This document shows positions 27,350-36,752 of a stretch of 58,562 nt of DNA, one piece after another. Positions within the stretch are counted from its first letter, which is position 1. Every line of letters begins with the position of its first letter. Source of the stretch: Desulfobacter curvatus DSM 3379. Lineage in GTDB: Bacteria > Desulfobacterota > Desulfobacteria > Desulfobacterales > Desulfobacteraceae. The notes below the pieces were generated by a model. The model made no database searches, was not told the origin of the DNA, and was given only the letters and a program-made list of their open reading frames with translations. The DNA lies in assembly GCF_000373985.1 (NCBI RefSeq), contig NZ_KB893053.1, positions 1 to 58,562 on the forward strand, given 5' to 3'. The position numbers were made by a program, and so were the translations under genes.

Positions 27350-29635
27350 TCAGGGCTTTTTCCAGAGGCCAAGACGCAGGAACAAGGTTTCACCCGTAGC
27401 ATCGTCCACACCGTCGTTATCGGTAACCGCATAAACCATGCCGTTGGCTGCCACAGCCAGACCTTCAAGTTTCTCAGCAGTCCAGATACTTGCATGGGTC
27501 ATCTCCGGCACAAGATTCCAGAGCAGCGTTTTGTCAAGGGTGACCAGTCCTTCTGAGTCGTTCCAGGTACGGAATTCGGTAGAGGCAAGGTCAACGCCAT
27601 ACACAGCTTTAAGCTCGGCATTATTCCCCGTGCTCAGTCCCCAGCCCTTGTCACGCTCGATAACCGCAAAGGTCCCGTCAGGCAGAAGGGTCAGTTCGGA
27701 CAGGCCAATCCAGCCGCCGTCTCCTTCCTTTTCCAGGGGATAGTAGGCAAATGACCAGGCATCATTGGCCACATCATAACGACCGATTTTGGTGTTTACT
27801 TTTTTGGTGTCTCCGCTGTCCGGCCAGGCGCGTTGAATCGCCACATAAATGACTTCTGCGTCGACTTCGCCGGTTACGGCAATCCCTTCAAAACCGTTTT
27901 TAAGGGCTTGGGATTCCAGATCCGAGGGCAGCTTCACTTCTTTTATGACCGCACCTGTTTCAGGGTTCACCTTGAGGATCAGGTTGGGACGGTCGGCGGC
28001 GTCGCCCTCGCTGCCCAGCCAGAAGTTGCCGTCAGGGCCAACAGCAACACCTTCAAGATCAAGGCTTTCACTTGCGCCCGTAACCGGCATACGGTCAACG
28101 ATTAAGGCTGGTTTCCTGGAAACGTCAATGGTGTAAATAAATCCTTGGGCAAGAAAGGAATCACTTACCGCATAAAGGATATCCGGATTTTCAGGATCAC
28201 CGGCAAGACCTGACAGGGCTACCCAGGGAATAGGTGTGTCGTTGTCGCCAGTGGCAGAAGAGATCATGGGATAGGCGGGGTCTCCTTTTTTAAGCTGGTA
28301 GATATTGATCATGGTCGGAATCCCGTCATCAGCCACCTCTGTCTCAGTGGAAGCGACAAAAAGATTGCGTTTTGGAATGGCTTTCAGCCCCTCTGGACCG
28401 ATACCCGTGGGCAGCACCTGCAACGCTTTGGGCTCATCAGAGTTACTCACATCGTAAACACCGACAGCATTACAGCGCTCGGAACCCACAAAGAGCAGGG
28501 TCTGATTTTTGCCGTAAACACCGACTTCAACAGCCTCGGGTTCACAACCTTTGTTTTCCGAACGGCCTTCATTGTAATGGCCCATGGAGGCCAGCCACAG
28601 TTCAAAAGATTCCCCGGATTCATAGACAACTGACCCCGCGGTATTAAAAATGGTAAATCCGCGGCTGCCGCCCTCTTCACCGTTTTCATCTTCGTAGTCG
28701 CCTTCATTGGCCGTTGCAAAGGTATTATTATTGATCCAGGATACGGCATCGGGCTCCGCACGCTTTTCGATCCGGCTGTTAAATTCGATGAGGTCATTTT
28801 CCTTGGTGTCAACATTGTTCAAAACCACCTTCCCGGCAGAAAAATTGTTGACGGTCTTGCCGGTGACAAGGTCTACAATGGCCAGATGATTATTTTCCTG
28901 GAAAGAGACCACAGCCTGGTTGCGGCTGTTGATGTCCACATACTCAACTTCCAGGTCCGTGCCTGAAAAAGCCGTTTCTTTCACATCAGAAAAATCGGCT
29001 TCGGTGATTTTCCAATTTTTGGCAGGCCCTCGAAGATCAACGATCAGCAGGGTGCCGGACGGCAATTGGGGAATAATCCCGTTGTTAAGGTCTTCATTCC
29101 GTTCATTTTCGATAACAATGGCGGCGCGTTTGTGATCCGGGGCCAGGGCAAGAGAGTCGGGCTGACCGTCCAGTTCATGCACGGCAACAATCTGGCGAGT
29201 ATTGCGGTGAACCACCACCAGCTGACCGGAAGGATTGTCATAGCTTTCAGAGGTATTAACGCCCACCAGCACCAGGGGATCAAGAACCACAAGGCTGGTC
29301 GGCTCACCGCCGACGGTTACGGTACCCTGGCCGACCGGATTGGCCGGATCAGAGATATCCACAAAACCGATGGCGCTATTTTCGCCGTCAGTATACACTA
29401 GCTGTTTGCCGTCAGTGGTGACGTCAACAATTTCAGCAACCCCGGAACCGTTGCCTGCCATGACATCAAATGTGCCGACATGCCGGAACAGCTTCTGGGA
29501 TGCACGATGCTGTTGATGGTGGTGGTGCTTTTGATGGTAGTGCTTGTTTTGCGTTAATCCATGGCCGTGGGCAAAAACCGCAGCCGGACACAGGCCCAGA
29601 ATGAGCCCTGCTGCTACAACGGCAAGCTTTTTCAT
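27350..29635 (-). CDS. Exported choice-of-anchor I/phytase-esterase-like beta-propeller protein
   Basis: A 761-residue secreted protein with GGAGGAG before the start. The signal peptide (residues 1-22, ending AVFA) is followed by a His-rich stretch at about 23-45 with four consecutive His. Residues about 50-450 are repeated propeller-like blades with phrases such as GFVDISDPANPVG and VGVYDVSNSDEPKAL, typical of choice-of-anchor I proteins. The C-terminal region (about 450-760) matches the esterase-like phytase family (LEGVAVGPDGNFWLGSEG, FEGIAV, LEGLAVAANGMVYAVTDND). Phosphoester hydrolysis in the periplasm or outside the cell is likely but the substrate is unknown. Its 280-base upstream gap shows no other gene. 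Confidence 0.75.
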   Translation of the reverse strand: MKKLAVVAAGLILGLCPAAVFAHGHGLTQNKHYHQKHHHHQQHRASQKLFRHVGTFDVMAGNGSGVAEIVDVTTDGKQLVYTDGENSAIGFVDISDPANPVGQGTVTVGGEPTSLVVLDPLVLVGVNTSESYDNPSGQLVVVHRNTRQIVAVHELDGQPDSLALAPDHKRAAIVIENERNEDLNNGIIPQLPSGTLLIVDLRGPAKNWKITEADFSDVKETAFSGTDLEVEYVDINSRNQAVVSFQENNHLAIVDLVTGKTVNNFSAGKVVLNNVDTKENDLIEFNSRIEKRAEPDAVSWINNNTFATANEGDYEDENGEEGGSRGFTIFNTAGSVVYESGESFELWLASMGHYNEGRSENKGCEPEAVEVGVYGKNQTLLFVGSERCNAVGVYDVSNSDEPKALQVLPTGIGPEGLKAIPKRNLFVASTETEVADDGIPTMINIYQLKKGDPAYPMISSATGDNDTPIPWVALSGLAGDPENPDILYAVSDSFLAQGFIYTIDVSRKPALIVDRMPVTGASESLDLEGVAVGPDGNFWLGSEGDAADRPNLILKVNPETGAVIKEVKLPSDLESQALKNGFEGIAVTGEVDAEVIYVAIQRAWPDSGDTKKVNTKIGRYDVANDAWSFAYYPLEKEGDGGWIGLSELTLLPDGTFAVIERDKGWGLSTGNNAELKAVYGVDLASTEFRTWNDSEGLVTLDKTLLWNLVPEMTHASIWTAEKLEGLAVAANGMVYAVTDNDGVDDATGETLFLRLGLWKKP

Positions 29636-29915
29636 TGTTCTTCTCCTCCGTTTTGGGTTGTGTGAATCAAAAATAATCCCGGGAAAGGGAAAATTGTTTC
29701 AATTTAGGGACTCGGAAACAACCCCGAAGCAATAAACAAAAAATGTTACTATGGCATTAGCGTTGGATTTTAAAACTGTTGGAAAAAAGAAAGGGCATAT
29801 TCAATAGATACTCTTTTTAAATAGGCATTGCACCTGAGGGCCTGGCTTTGAATGGTTACTTTCCCGGGATTTTTGTATTTTGATTATGAATTTTAAACCA
29901 TGGGCTGAATTAACT

Positions 29916-30587
29916 TCAACTCTCTGCACCATAGGTTTTCAGATAGTTTTCGATCTTTGCTTTCATTGGGTCATCCAAAACAATTTTGCCGGCGATTTCC
30001 CGGTTGTGGAGAAACTCAATGATCTCCCGTATGGTCACAATGGCAAAAATGGGAATACCAAGGGTATCTGCCACCTCTGCCAGGGCATTTTTGTCTGTTT
30101 TCCCCTTTTCCTGGCGGTTCACGCTGATAATAATGCCGCACACCTGGGGATTGCTGCAGCCTTTTAGAATTTCCAGGGATTCCCGGATAGCCTTGCCCGA
30201 AGTGATGACGTCATCCACCAGGATCAGCCGGGTGTCGGAGGTCAACGGCATGCCCACCACAGCACTTTTATCGGCATAGGTTTTGGCTTCCTTGCGGTTG
30301 AACACATACCCCTTGTCAATGCCCATGTCAGCCAGGGCGCAGGCTGCCGTGATGCACAAAGGAATACCCTTGTATGCAGGTCCGTAAATCCCGTGAAAAT
30401 CTTCTTTAAAATGGGCGTCAATAGCCCTGGCATAATAGGTGCCTAATTTTTTAATCTTTGATCCGGTATCAAACATGCCGGTATTAATAAAATAGGGGGC
30501 AATTCTACCGCTTTTCAGCTCAAACTCACCGAACTTCAGGGCATTGCACTGCACCAGAAACTCAATAAATTCCTCTTTATAATTCAT
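29916..30587 (-). CDS. pyrE: Orotate phosphoribosyltransferase
   Basis: A 223-residue PRTase that makes orotidine 5'-phosphate from orotate and PRPP. The PRPP loop is LILVDDVITSGKAIRES, and Lys-rich flexible-loop residues precede it (NRKEAKTYADK). It lies 11 bases after pyrK on the minus strand and is the last gene of the nqr-pyr operon. Length is normal for the longer PyrE group. No hairpin terminator is obvious after it. Confidence 0.93.
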   Translation of the reverse strand: MNYKEEFIEFLVQCNALKFGEFELKSGRIAPYFINTGMFDTGSKIKKLGTYYARAIDAHFKEDFHGIYGPAYKGIPLCITAACALADMGIDKGYVFNRKEAKTYADKSAVVGMPLTSDTRLILVDDVITSGKAIRESLEILKGCSNPQVCGIIISVNRQEKGKTDKNALAEVADTLGIPIFAIVTIREIIEFLHNREIAGKIVLDDPMKAKIENYLKTYGAES

Positions 30588-30598
30588 TCTTTTTCCTT

Positions 30599-31435
30599 TT
30601 ACTGGCAGCGCCAGGCTGCATACTCATTTAACGGCACCGGTCTGCCGGTTTTCAACAGTGCCCGGGTATTAAAATCCGCCATGGTTCTCAACATCTTTGA
30701 GCCAAACACCGGCCCGTCTTTACACACCACGGCATGACCGCAGACACAGGCCCCGCACACGCCGAACCCGCATCTCATATACCGTTCCAGGGAGACCTGG
30801 CAGGGGATGCCGTGGGCTTCACAAACTTCAAACACCTTTGCCATCATGATTTCCGGACCGCAGGCATAGACCATATCAAAACCAGGGGCGGAAGCCGCTG
30901 ACAGTTCTTCTATTTTCCGTACCAGGATATCCGTCACAAATCCTTTATACCCTTTTGATCCGTCATCGGTACAGATTTCGGCTTTTGCCGTGAACCGGTC
31001 CGGGTAGAGTAGAAAAGACTTGGACCGGGCTCCCTGGATCAGCAGAACCTCAGGCCCGTTATTGGCCTGAAAAGCCTCCACAAGGGGGGCAAGGGGGGCC
31101 ATACCGCAGCCGCCGGCCACAACGGCAACCCGTTTATGACCGATTCCCATATTAAATCCATTGCCAAAGGGCCCACGAATACCGATTTTATCACCAGGTC
31201 CAAGGGAGACAGCTTTTTTTGAAAAAACACCCTTGGCTTCCACGGTAATGCCGAAGCGGTCCGGACTGTGATGGGAAATGGTATAGGGTTTTTCATCCAC
31301 ACCGGGAATCCACACCATGATAAACTGGCCCGGTTTAAAGTCAATGGACTCATTGATATAAAGGGTGGCAAACTCCGGACTGTGAACGTCCTTGTCCGCC
31401 ACCTTGACCATGGCGGGCAGCAACTGCGTAATCAT
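30599..31435 (-). CDS. pyrK: Dihydroorotate dehydrogenase B, electron-transfer subunit
   Basis: A 278-residue FAD and [2Fe-2S] protein that passes electrons from PyrD to NAD+. The FAD-binding part includes KPYTISHHSPD, the NAD part VAVVAGGCGMAPLAPL and CGPEIMMAKVFEVC, and the cluster Cys lie in RCGFGVCGACVCGHAVVC near the C-terminus. I place the start at 31435, where ATG overlaps the pyrD stop (ATGA); an upstream start would add 21 atypical residues. It forms the DHODB complex with PyrD next door. Confidence 0.93.
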   Translation of the reverse strand: MITQLLPAMVKVADKDVHSPEFATLYINESIDFKPGQFIMVWIPGVDEKPYTISHHSPDRFGITVEAKGVFSKKAVSLGPGDKIGIRGPFGNGFNMGIGHKRVAVVAGGCGMAPLAPLVEAFQANNGPEVLLIQGARSKSFLLYPDRFTAKAEICTDDGSKGYKGFVTDILVRKIEELSAASAPGFDMVYACGPEIMMAKVFEVCEAHGIPCQVSLERYMRCGFGVCGACVCGHAVVCKDGPVFGSKMLRTMADFNTRALLKTGRPVPLNEYAAWRCQ

Positions 31436-32340
31436 AGGGCCTCCCTGTGGGCTGCACCCCGGATCTCTTCCATGGTGGTGCCGTGGGCCGCCAGCCAATC
31501 GTCGATCTCTTTATTTACCTTATCAAACACGGTGATACCCCGGTACCTCACGGCTGTGCCAATTCCCACAAGGGTCGCCCCTGCCATGATGATCTCTATG
31601 GCATCTTCTCCCGTACTGATGCCGCCCAGGCCAATAATGGGAATGGATACGGATCGAAAAATATCGTACACACAGCGCACGGCAATGGGTTTGATCATGG
31701 GACCTGAAAGCCCGCCCTTTTTAAAGGCAAGCACAGGCAGCCGGGACTCAATGTCAATCACCATGCCCGGCCCGGCCGTATTAATGGCGCAGATGGCATC
31801 GGCACCGGCATCCTCGCACGCCTTTGCAATGGCTGCGATATCCGGGGCTGCCGGCGTCAGCTTGGCAATCAGGGGCACATGAATTACTTTTTTAACCGCG
31901 GCCACAACATCATGGGAAGATTGGGCATTCACCCCGAAAATCATGCCGTGTTGATCCGAATTGGGGCAGGAGATATTCAGTTCAATAAAGTCCGGCTTCT
32001 TTGCAGAAACAAACTCCGCCACCCGGACAAATTCATCCACGGACCCGCCGTAGATGCTGGCGTTTACGGGAAAGTCCCGGTCCGACAGTTCCTGCCACTC
32101 CTCTTCCATGTTCAAGTAGCCCGGCGAAGGCAGTCCCACGGCATTGATCATGCCGTTGCCAAGGTCAATGACCGTTGGATTTTTATGGCCCTCCCGGGGG
32201 GCGGGTCCAATGGACTTCATGGTGGGAAGCCCGCACCCGTTTTCCCAGACCCTTTCTAAAATGGCTTTATTGTTGCCGAGCACACCTGATGCCAGCACCA
32301 GGGGGGTGTGCAGGATTTTCCCTAAAAACGAAGTTTGCAT
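31432..32340 (-). CDS. pyrD: Dihydroorotate dehydrogenase B, catalytic subunit
   Basis: A 302-residue FMN TIM barrel that oxidises dihydroorotate to orotate. The class 1B catalytic Cys is Cys125 in NISCPNSDQHG, and the FMN-phosphate motif GLGGISTGEDAIE is near residue 240. The stop overlaps the pyrK start by four bases. It begins nine bases after nqrF, so pyrimidine and Nqr genes are on one transcript. The presence of pyrK makes the 1B (NAD-linked) class the natural reading. Confidence 0.95.
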   Translation of the reverse strand: MQTSFLGKILHTPLVLASGVLGNNKAILERVWENGCGLPTMKSIGPAPREGHKNPTVIDLGNGMINAVGLPSPGYLNMEEEWQELSDRDFPVNASIYGGSVDEFVRVAEFVSAKKPDFIELNISCPNSDQHGMIFGVNAQSSHDVVAAVKKVIHVPLIAKLTPAAPDIAAIAKACEDAGADAICAINTAGPGMVIDIESRLPVLAFKKGGLSGPMIKPIAVRCVYDIFRSVSIPIIGLGGISTGEDAIEIIMAGATLVGIGTAVRYRGITVFDKVNKEIDDWLAAHGTTMEEIRGAAHREAL

Positions 32341-32349
32341 CCAATTCCT

Positions 32350-33561
32350 TTAAAACTTGTCATAAAATATCATATCATCTTCCACACCCATCTCGTAAAG
32401 GCTATCAATAACCGAATCAATCATGGGCGGCGGACCGCACAGGTAATACTCAATCTCAGCCGGATCTTCATGGGTACTTAAGTATGTCTCCACAAGATAG
32501 GTGTTGATAAACCCGGTCCGGCCGGTCCAGTTGTCTTCTGGTTCGGGGGCGGACAAGGCCACATGGTAGGAGAAATTGGAATATTTTTCCACAAGTTCTT
32601 TAAAATCTTCGTCGTAAAACATCTCTTTGATGGATCTGGCCCCGTACCAGAAGGAGATCTTACGGCCGGAATTAATACCGTCCAGCTGGTGCAGAATATG
32701 GGAACGCAAAGGCGCCATACCGGCGCCTCCGCCGATAAAACACATTTCCCGGTCCGTATCCCTTGCCATGAAATCCCCGTAAGGGCCTGACACCATCACC
32801 CGGTCCCCGGGTTCAAGCCCGAACACATAGGAGGAACCAAATCCCGGAGGAATGCCTTCGGTGCCCGGCGGCGGCGTTGCAATGCGTACGTTGAGCATGA
32901 GGACCTCTTTGTCATGGGGTGGATTGGCCAGGGAATAGGCCCTGAATCCAGGCTTTATCCCTTTGGAGGTCAGCTCTAAAAGATTATACTTTTTCCATTC
33001 ACTGACATACTTGCTTGCAATATGAAAATCTTTAAAATCAATTTCATATTCGGGCACATCAATCTGAATATAGGCCCCGGCCTTGAAATCAAAGGGGTCG
33101 GAAGGACGCAGCACGAGTTCTTTGATAAACGTGGCCACATTTTTATTGGACACCACTTCAGCATCCACCTTTCTAATGCCGAAAATGGATTCAGGTACCT
33201 CAATGGAAAGGTCTTCTTTGACTTTAAGCTGACAGGAGAGACGAATCCCTTCTACTTTTTCTTTCCGGCTTAAATGCGACAGCTCTGTGGGCAGCACACT
33301 GCCGCCGCCCTCAAGGACCTTGCACCGGCACATCCCGCAGGACCCGGACCCGCCGCAGGCCGAGGGCAAAAAGATCTCTTTACCCGCCAGGGCAGACAAA
33401 AGCGTGGGATTGCCCGAAATAGTCAAAGCCTCGTCGGCCTTACCGTTGATGGTCACCACATGTTCTCCCTTTGTGGTCACTTTTGCCTCCACAAACAGAA
33501 GCACCATAACCAGAACACCGATAACGACGGTAAACACCACAATGCTGATAATATAAATCAA
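32350..33561 (-). CDS. nqrF: Na+-translocating NADH:quinone reductase subunit F
   Basis: A 403-residue NADH-oxidising entry subunit. An N-terminal membrane helix (about 3-25) is followed by a [2Fe-2S] ferredoxin domain with Cys69, Cys75, Cys78 and Cys110, an FAD domain (FRAYSLANPPHD) and an NAD domain (CFIGGGAGMAPLRSHI, YYLCGPPPMIDSV). NqrF is the subunit that distinguishes Nqr from Rnf, so this identifies the complex. It is the last nqr gene and is directly followed by pyrD. Confidence 0.96.
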   Translation of the reverse strand: MIYIISIVVFTVVIGVLVMVLLFVEAKVTTKGEHVVTINGKADEALTISGNPTLLSALAGKEIFLPSACGGSGSCGMCRCKVLEGGGSVLPTELSHLSRKEKVEGIRLSCQLKVKEDLSIEVPESIFGIRKVDAEVVSNKNVATFIKELVLRPSDPFDFKAGAYIQIDVPEYEIDFKDFHIASKYVSEWKKYNLLELTSKGIKPGFRAYSLANPPHDKEVLMLNVRIATPPPGTEGIPPGFGSSYVFGLEPGDRVMVSGPYGDFMARDTDREMCFIGGGAGMAPLRSHILHQLDGINSGRKISFWYGARSIKEMFYDEDFKELVEKYSNFSYHVALSAPEPEDNWTGRTGFINTYLVETYLSTHEDPAEIEYYLCGPPPMIDSVIDSLYEMGVEDDMIFYDKF

Positions 33562-33573
33562 AGATATGCCTCC

Positions 33574-34182
33574 TTATAATGTAATTCCTGAAAACATCAT
33601 AAAGGTCATGGCCATCAATCCGGCAATGATCATAGTAAACCCGAACCCTTGCAAACCGTCTGGCACTTCCGAATACCGGGCTTTTTTGCGGATAGCGGCC
33701 ATGGTGACAATGGCCAGCATCCAGCCGGTGCCGGAACCTGCGCCAAAAATGATAGATTCCATGAAGGTATAATTTCGCTCCACCATAAAAAGACTGGTGC
33801 CCAAAATGGCGCAGTTTACGGCAATCAGGGGTAAAAACACTCCCAGCGTCGCGTAAAGCTCAGGCGAATACCGGTCAATAACCATCTCCACGGCCTGGGT
33901 AAGGGCGGCAATCACGGCAATAAAAGTAATGAATTTTAAAAAGCTCAGGTCAAGATCGGGAAGTCCCAGCCAGGACATAGCGCCCGGGGCCAGAAATCCG
34001 TGATAGATCATCCAGTTGACCGGGCATGTGACAGAAAGCACAAAAATAACGGCAAACCCCAACCCTGCCGCAGTATCCACATTTTTGGACACCGCAATAA
34101 AGGAACACATCCCAAGGAAATAGGCCAGAAGGATATTGCCGATAAAAACGGAATTGATAAACAGACTGAATAGATCGCCCAT
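33574..34182 (-). CDS. nqrE: Na+-translocating NADH:quinone reductase subunit E
   Basis: A 202-residue membrane subunit with six hydrophobic helices, homologous to RnfA. The family Cys is seen in FLGMCSFIAVSK (about 24-36), and the paired Cys in VTCPVNW and VNCAILG; with NqrD these bind a membrane-embedded iron-sulfur centre on the electron path. Spacing to nqrF is 12 bases and to nqrD nine, as in other nqr operons. Confidence 0.95.
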   Translation of the reverse strand: MGDLFSLFINSVFIGNILLAYFLGMCSFIAVSKNVDTAAGLGFAVIFVLSVTCPVNWMIYHGFLAPGAMSWLGLPDLDLSFLKFITFIAVIAALTQAVEMVIDRYSPELYATLGVFLPLIAVNCAILGTSLFMVERNYTFMESIIFGAGSGTGWMLAIVTMAAIRKKARYSEVPDGLQGFGFTMIIAGLMAMTFMMFSGITL

Positions 34183-34191
34183 GACAGCTCC

Positions 34192-34827
34192 TTATTTTTT
34201 TTGGCTTGATATGCCGGGCAAAGAATTTTTCAGCCACACCAGAAGGCCGATGACAAAAAAGGCGCCCGGGGCCAGCACCATCAGCCCCATATTCTGGAAA
34301 CCAAGATCATATAAAAAGCCCGGGACCACCTGGAATCCTAAAAATTTCCCCGACCCCAGAAGCTCCCGGATAAAGGCCACCACCACAAGGATCAGACCAT
34401 AACCCAGACCATTGGCAATGCCGTCCACAAAAGAATCAATGGGATCATTGGCCAGGGCAAAGGCTTCGGCACGGCCTAAAACAATGCAGTTGGTGATAAT
34501 CAGCCCCACAAAAATGGAGAGCTGTTTGGAGATGTCATAAAAATAGGCTTTAAGCACCTGGTCTGTAACGATCACCAGGGTGGAGATAACGGCCAGTTCC
34601 ACAATGATCCGGATGTTGGAGGGAATGATCTTTCTCATGGATGAGATAATCATGGATGAGCAGGCGGTTACAGCGGTCAGGGCCAGGGCCATGACAACGG
34701 CCGTGGACATCTTCACGGTTACGGCCAGGGCTGAACAGATCCCGAGCACCTGGTAGGCCACGGGGTTCTGGCTCCACAGGCCCTTGATCAGAATGTCCTG
34801 GTATTCACTTTTGGATTTAAGCTTCAT
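34192..34827 (-). CDS. nqrD: Na+-translocating NADH:quinone reductase subunit D
   Basis: A 211-residue membrane subunit with six helices, homologous to RnfE. It shows the family phrase GICSALAVTVKMSTA near residue 29, and INCIVLGRAEAFA with the second conserved Cys. It pairs with NqrE by inverted topology to hold the iron-sulfur centre in the membrane. It lies 19 bases after nqrC. Normal length. Confidence 0.95.
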   Translation of the reverse strand: MKLKSKSEYQDILIKGLWSQNPVAYQVLGICSALAVTVKMSTAVVMALALTAVTACSSMIISSMRKIIPSNIRIIVELAVISTLVIVTDQVLKAYFYDISKQLSIFVGLIITNCIVLGRAEAFALANDPIDSFVDGIANGLGYGLILVVVAFIRELLGSGKFLGFQVVPGFLYDLGFQNMGLMVLAPGAFFVIGLLVWLKNSLPGISSQKK

Positions 34828-34846
34828 GGTTCACCTTTTGCATATT

Positions 34847-35596
34847 TCAGTCATGGGATGGATCTCCATCTTTCGCTTTTAATTGTTTCTGCCGGAAGGT
34901 CACCGATACCCCCTCGTATTTCATCAGGGTATTTTTAATGCCTTCGGACAGATACCGGCCTGTCAGGGTGGCCCCGGAGATACCGTCCACATAATTTTTC
35001 TGTTCATCTTTGGGCAGATCACCGGCTTTTCCCTTGGCAATGCCGATGGAGACAAATTTATTCTGGGAATTAAGGATCTTTTTACCCTTGAAATTCTTCT
35101 GGAACCAGGCACTTTCAATCTCCCCACCCAGGCCCGGGGTTTCAGAATGGCTGAACACGGAAAATCCCGATACGGTCTGCCCGTCATTCTCAAAGGCCAG
35201 GTACCCATGAATTTTTCCCCACAGCCCCCGGGTATTGATGGGTACGATATAACCGGAAATATCCTTTAAGTCATGACTGTTCCCAGCGCCCTGTGCATGG
35301 ACAAAATACAAATGCATGCCGTCGGGGTTTTCAGTTTCCATAATTTTTCCCCGGTGGTCCACAACCACCTCTTCAATGCGCTGGTCATAAAGGGTGTTAA
35401 TGGTGTCTTTCCCAAGCTTTTTGCCGGCATCCACAAGGCCTGCGGCTCTGAGCAGGTTCACTTTTTTGTCCAGGGCCATGTTCTCCTGCTGCCGGTCCCT
35501 AAGGCCCGTTGCCGCCGCCGTAATCAAAAGGCTGCACACCACGGACAGGACAAGGGCAAAAAGGATGACATGGGCTTTTGAGTTTTTCTCAAACAT
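34847..35596 (-). CDS. nqrC: Na+-translocating NADH:quinone reductase subunit C
   Basis: A 249-residue protein with one N-terminal membrane helix (about 8-28) and a periplasmic FMN domain. The Thr that carries covalent FMN is in SGATLTG near residue 210. The start is ATG 35596 with AGAGGAT upstream, overlapping nqrB by eight bases; a longer frame from 35653 would add 19 residues that run inside nqrB and are rejected. Confidence 0.94.
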   Translation of the reverse strand: MFEKNSKAHVILFALVLSVVCSLLITAAATGLRDRQQENMALDKKVNLLRAAGLVDAGKKLGKDTINTLYDQRIEEVVVDHRGKIMETENPDGMHLYFVHAQGAGNSHDLKDISGYIVPINTRGLWGKIHGYLAFENDGQTVSGFSVFSHSETPGLGGEIESAWFQKNFKGKKILNSQNKFVSIGIAKGKAGDLPKDEQKNYVDGISGATLTGRYLSEGIKNTLMKYEGVSVTFRQKQLKAKDGDPSHD

Positions 35597-36752
35597 TGGG
35601 TATCCTCTTTGATGATTTATACTTGAGTACCAGGTGGTCCAGCAGAGGTGCAAACACGTTCATAAACAGGATGGCCAGCATCACCCCTTCCATAAACGCA
35701 GGGTTGCCCACCCGGATGATCACGGTTAAAAAACCAATGGCAGCTCCGAAAATCCAACGCCCCGGGTTGGTACCCGGCGCGGAGACCGGATCCGTGGCCA
35801 TAAAGATAATGCCGAACAAAAATCCACCGGCACACAAATGGTAAAGGGGACCGGCATTGGACCAGGTACCCTGCCTCCCGGGGATCAGGTAGACAATAAT
35901 ACCGGTGATGACAAGCCCTGCAATGCCGCCGATAATGATCCTGTAATTGGCAATACGGGTCACCATGAGAATGGCGGCACCGATCAGGCAGCAAAGCGCG
36001 GACGTTTCCCCCACACTGCCCGGCACAAATCCAATGAAAAGTTGCCCCAGGGAATAACCGGCATTGGAAAGGGATGCGGTGATGGACTGCCCCCCGGCAC
36101 CCGTCACGGAAAGCGCCGTGGCCCCGGTTACGCCGTCCACCAGATGCTTGCCCGCCACCCATACATCCCCGGACATGGAGACCGGGTAGGAAAAAAACAG
36201 AAAGGCCCGCCCGGTCAGTGCCGGGTTAAGAATATTGCGGCCCGTTCCACCAAACACCTCCTTGCCGATCACCACCCCGAAGGAAATGCCAAGGGCCACC
36301 TGCCACAAGGGGATGGTGGGGGGCAGGGTCAAGGGGAAAAGCAGTCCTGTGACAAGAAGTCCTTCGGATATCTTATGTCCCCGGATGACTGCAAAGAGAA
36401 ACTCCCAAACAAACCCCACAGCATAAGAAACAATAATTATGGGCAACACATACCAGGCACCAAAAAGAAAGCATTGGATCACAGACCAGGCTTCTCCGGC
36501 CCCGATGCCGGCCTGGTAGCCGGTATTGTATATCCCGAAAAATGTTACCGGCAATAGTGCCAGGATCACAATACTCATGTAGCGCTTCAGGTCCAGATGG
36601 TCCCGGACAAAGGGCATAACATTAATTCTCTGGGAAGGCAGAAAGAAAAATGTTTTTGTGGCGTCCCAGACAGGTTCAAACTTCTTATACTTCCCGTCTC
36701 CGGTAAACAAGGGCTTTGTATCATCAAAAAACTTTTTTAACGGATTCTTCAT
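35589..36752 (-). CDS. nqrB: Na+-translocating NADH:quinone reductase subunit B
   Basis: A 387-residue membrane subunit, homologous to RnfD, with about ten helices and the long Nqr-type N-terminus (MNPLKKFFDDTKPLF). The covalent-FMN Thr is in DGVTGATALS. This subunit carries riboflavin and is thought to form the Na+ channel. Its ATG overlaps the nqrA stop (TAATG). The length and N-terminus separate it from RnfD. Confidence 0.95.
   Translation of the reverse strand: MKNPLKKFFDDTKPLFTGDGKYKKFEPVWDATKTFFFLPSQRINVMPFVRDHLDLKRYMSIVILALLPVTFFGIYNTGYQAGIGAGEAWSVIQCFLFGAWYVLPIIIVSYAVGFVWEFLFAVIRGHKISEGLLVTGLLFPLTLPPTIPLWQVALGISFGVVIGKEVFGGTGRNILNPALTGRAFLFFSYPVSMSGDVWVAGKHLVDGVTGATALSVTGAGGQSITASLSNAGYSLGQLFIGFVPGSVGETSALCCLIGAAILMVTRIANYRIIIGGIAGLVITGIIVYLIPGRQGTWSNAGPLYHLCAGGFLFGIIFMATDPVSAPGTNPGRWIFGAAIGFLTVIIRVGNPAFMEGVMLAILFMNVFAPLLDHLVLKYKSSKRIPNV

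Noticed and set aside
27177..29938. Similar strings CTGCACCATAG at the ends of the solute-binding gene and pyrE
   Set aside because: Both fall at coding ends in unrelated frames and strands, with no similarity beyond a few bases; judged chance.
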